A stretch of 64,000 nucleotides of DNA from CAZQRP01 sp964596125. Its GTDB lineage: Bacteria > Chloroflexota > Dehalococcoidia > GIF9 > UBA5629. A model generated the notes under the pieces. It saw only the letters and a list, made by a program, of their open reading frames with translations, was not told the origin of the DNA and searched no databases. Numbering within the stretch: position 1 is the first letter of the stretch; each line of letters opens with the position of its first letter. Location of the stretch: contig CAZQRP010000008.1 of assembly GCA_964596125.1 (NCBI GenBank), forward strand, positions 1 to 64,000. The letters run 5' to 3'. The position numbers and the translations under genes are program-made. Positions 62,088 to 64,000 of this stretch are shown piece by piece.

Positions 62088-63830
62088 CTAATCACTAATA
62101 AACATTTGTATGGGATGTGAAATCTTCAACATTTTGGCTGGTTTTATTGGCCATCTATCGATAGGAATTGGTTCATAACTGATAATTATATGGTCATTTT
62201 CTTTTCTTAGAATCACTAACTTCAGCCATTCCTTGTCATTTCGATAAGGATAGTTTTGATTATAGTGATACTGACGGCTTTCTTTTCTCTCTAGTGCAGC
62301 CCTAAACACTAATTCAGCACAAAGGAGATAATTCTTAAATTCAATTGCTTTGACTAGATCATGAGTATCAGAAGCATACAACTTAGGCAAATCCTGTTGA
62401 ATCTTGTTAATCTCAGCTAATACCTTTGTTATCCTACTTTCACTTTTAAACATACTATATTTCGCTGGGATAAAGGTTTGATCAAGCTTCGTAACAAACT
62501 GATCTGATCTAATAGTATGTTTGGAATACAATGGTGAAGACATATTATCTATGATAAGTTGAACTTGAGATTTATCCATTTCTGAAATCTTATTTTCTTG
62601 AGCCATCATCCCGGCATTTTCCCCTGCTATATAACCTGTGACATTACAAGAAGCGGTTGCCATTCCCCCAACTGAATAGATACCCTGAGCTGGATCTCTT
62701 ATGGTTGCACCAGCTGCAAAAAGTCCCAATATATTTGTCTCACACCTTTGTCCTATCTTGATTCCCCCAGGTCCTGTTACAGTCATGATCCGCCAGCAAG
62801 GGGTACTTTCTATCTTTTGCTTACTTACATCTATTCCCAGTAACTCCCAAAATAACATCGTCCTCGGAAGTACAATCTTGAACCTTTTAAAAATTTCAGG
62901 TGTAAAATGTGTCATATCTACATAAACTGGCCCCCGCCCTTCCAACGTCTCCTTACAAAAAGCCATACATAATTTCGATAATTGTGCCCGTTCTATAAGA
63001 AGCGGATCATATTTCTTCATGAACCGTTCACCTTTAGCATTAATGAAGTGGGCACCATAACCTTGTATCATATTGATTCCAGCAGCAATACCTTTTCTTT
63101 CCCAAACTGAGATGTTACCATTTGTGCAAAATTCCATATTAGTTACTTCGGCACCTGCTCTAAATGCTATAGCAATTCCGTCACCCATCAAATTATCAAC
63201 CATAAATCCCCTCTTCCCCGCAATACCCCCAGTAGCTATTATAGTTGCCCTAGCTTTGAACACAATGAATTTGCCATTTCTAGTATGTAACCCAATAGCC
63301 CCTATTACCTTATTCTTTGTTGGATGAATTCCATCAGAAGTCAGAAGGTCAACTACCATTGTTCTCTCGATTAATTTCACGCCTTTACTCAGCACTTTCT
63401 CTCTAAGCATAGACATCAATTCTGGACCTCGAAATTGAAACAACCTTCCATGAATATGTGCACGTCCGGCTATACGTAATATCTTCCCTTTTTCATCCTT
63501 TTCAATCGGAGCTCCCCATCTTTCGTAATCCTGTATCCTCTCCATTTGATTCTGTAAAAAAATTGTAAGCCAATCTTGGTCGGGGAAATATTCTCCTGAC
63601 TCCACAATCTCCTTTTTTAAAATATCGACATCATCCTCTGGCATCGGGCAAAACTGAACACCAGCTGCAAATGTACTGCAACCGCTTTTGGCGACTTTTG
63701 CTTTATCTACCAATATAACGTTATCTACAAAGTCTCTTGCCCTTAGTGCTGCCCAGCAACCAGCAAAACCACCTCCTATAATGAGGACATCAGTGCTTAA
63801 TAATTCAAAATTTTTTAAAGAAATACTCAT
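62088..63830 (-). CDS. FrdA/AprA-like FAD-dependent oxidoreductase
   Basis: 580 residues. FAD site: DVLIIGGGFAGCWAALRARD (GxGxxG) and LVDKAKVAKSGCSTFAAGVQ; the residue that anchors FAD covalently in succinate dehydrogenase (His) is absent. ATIIATGGIAGKRGFMVDNL with GDGIAIAFRAGAEVTNMEF is the second dinucleotide stretch, and ETNILGLFAAGATIRDPAQG the third. In true fumarate reductases the substrate arginine lies in a HGANRLGG-like segment; here the corresponding GIYSVGGMATASCN has no such residue. So the substrate is not fumarate or succinate. First gene of the operon; it probably reduces or oxidises a C=C bond of an imported acid, or acts like AprA. No ribosome site is visible. Confidence 0.88.
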   Translation of the reverse strand: MSISLKNFELLSTDVLIIGGGFAGCWAALRARDFVDNVILVDKAKVAKSGCSTFAAGVQFCPMPEDDVDILKKEIVESGEYFPDQDWLTIFLQNQMERIQDYERWGAPIEKDEKGKILRIAGRAHIHGRLFQFRGPELMSMLREKVLSKGVKLIERTMVVDLLTSDGIHPTKNKVIGAIGLHTRNGKFIVFKARATIIATGGIAGKRGFMVDNLMGDGIAIAFRAGAEVTNMEFCTNGNISVWERKGIAAGINMIQGYGAHFINAKGERFMKKYDPLLIERAQLSKLCMAFCKETLEGRGPVYVDMTHFTPEIFKRFKIVLPRTMLFWELLGIDVSKQKIESTPCWRIMTVTGPGGIKIGQRCETNILGLFAAGATIRDPAQGIYSVGGMATASCNVTGYIAGENAGMMAQENKISEMDKSQVQLIIDNMSSPLYSKHTIRSDQFVTKLDQTFIPAKYSMFKSESRITKVLAEINKIQQDLPKLYASDTHDLVKAIEFKNYLLCAELVFRAALERKESRQYHYNQNYPYRNDKEWLKLVILRKENDHIIISYEPIPIDRWPIKPAKMLKISHPIQMFISD

Positions 63831-63876
63831 AATTATTAGTAATTGGAAGTAGTTTTATATACTATTCAATAGATAC

Positions 63877-63905
63877 TTTATAAAAATTACGCTAGCTAAA
63901 CTCAA
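63877..63905 (-). promoter_or_regulatory. Promoter of the island catabolic operon
   Basis: The minus strand reads TTGAGT (63905-63900), 17 bases, TATAAA (63882-63877). The leader would be ~40 bases before the flavoprotein gene. The 95 bases beyond it to the window edge hold no feature I recognise. Confidence 0.5.
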
Positions 63906-64000
63906 ATGAATTATGTCCAGAACTTTCACATATTTGTTTTAAATTTTTTCAAACTTACTTATTCTATCAAGCAAGTTGTATTAAGTAATCGCACTAAGGG

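Noticed and set aside
55712..64000. Direct repeat of the tRNA-Asp 3' end (attachment-site copy)
   Set aside because: I looked for GGTTCGAATCCC-like sequence on both strands and saw none; if it exists it lies beyond the window.
1..64000. CRISPR array, insertion sequence or prophage
   Set aside because: No regularly spaced repeats, no transposase and no phage structural genes were seen anywhere in the window.

Overview
The window reads as a chromosomal segment of an anaerobic, probably single-membrane bacterium. My best guess is Chloroflexota, near Dehalococcoidia. The guess rests on gene content and style: a ThiD2-ThiE fusion overlapping a translin-family gene, a long-form RecG behind rpmB/fakA/degV, DUF6504- and DUF5679-like small proteins, a TAXI-type TRAP system and a free-standing 5S rRNA gene. 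No 16S or 23S rRNA lies in the window, so the assignment is an inference.

Layout. 1-3.4 kb: 5S rRNA with its own promoter, a PadR regulator with a membrane partner, a thermonuclease-like lipoprotein and ruvB. 3.4-11.4 kb: rpoB-rpoC on the minus strand, without the usual ribosomal protein genes upstream. 11.7-16.3 kb: a three-gene operon (FAD oxidase, GlcF/HdrD-like Fe-S protein, second FAD oxidase) with near-perfect ribosome binding sites. 16.5-25.6 kb: MBL hydrolase, membrane pyrophosphatase, translin/ThiDE, FmdB, lipid kinase, mutS. 25.8-31.7 kb: argJ-argB-argD-argG-argH. 32-41.1 kb: rpmB divergent from fakA-degV (with a decayed second degV), then recG, argS, trpS and an inositol-phosphatase gene. 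41.2-53.5 kb: a five-gene gatC-gatA-DUF6504-lrp-aminotransferase operon, an EF-G-2 paralogue, etfBA, prfA-prmC and a ClC transporter. 53.6-55.3 kb: a surface protein with IPT/TIG-like repeats.

From the tRNA-Asp gene (55,635) to the end the character changes. The DNA looks more AT-rich, gene remnants follow the tRNA, and then comes one minus-strand operon: FrdA/AprA-like flavoprotein, two-cluster ferredoxin, UbiD-family decarboxylase, TAXI solute-binding lipoprotein and fused TRAP permease. This looks like an island at a tRNA gene carrying a transport, decarboxylation and redox module for an unidentified organic acid. It is the best candidate for an undescribed system here. The flavoprotein lacks the fumarate-reductase active-site segment, and the UbiD motif usually written EIVLEG reads EIVLVG.

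How the genes work together: most of the window is housekeeping (transcription, translation, repair, arginine and thiamin synthesis). Redox and energy genes are spread through it (glycolate-oxidase-like operon, ETF, pyrophosphatase, island flavoprotein), which suits an organism oxidising organic acids with low energy yield. Promoters were found by eye as -35/-10 matches; several share an ATGCTATAA-type extended -10.
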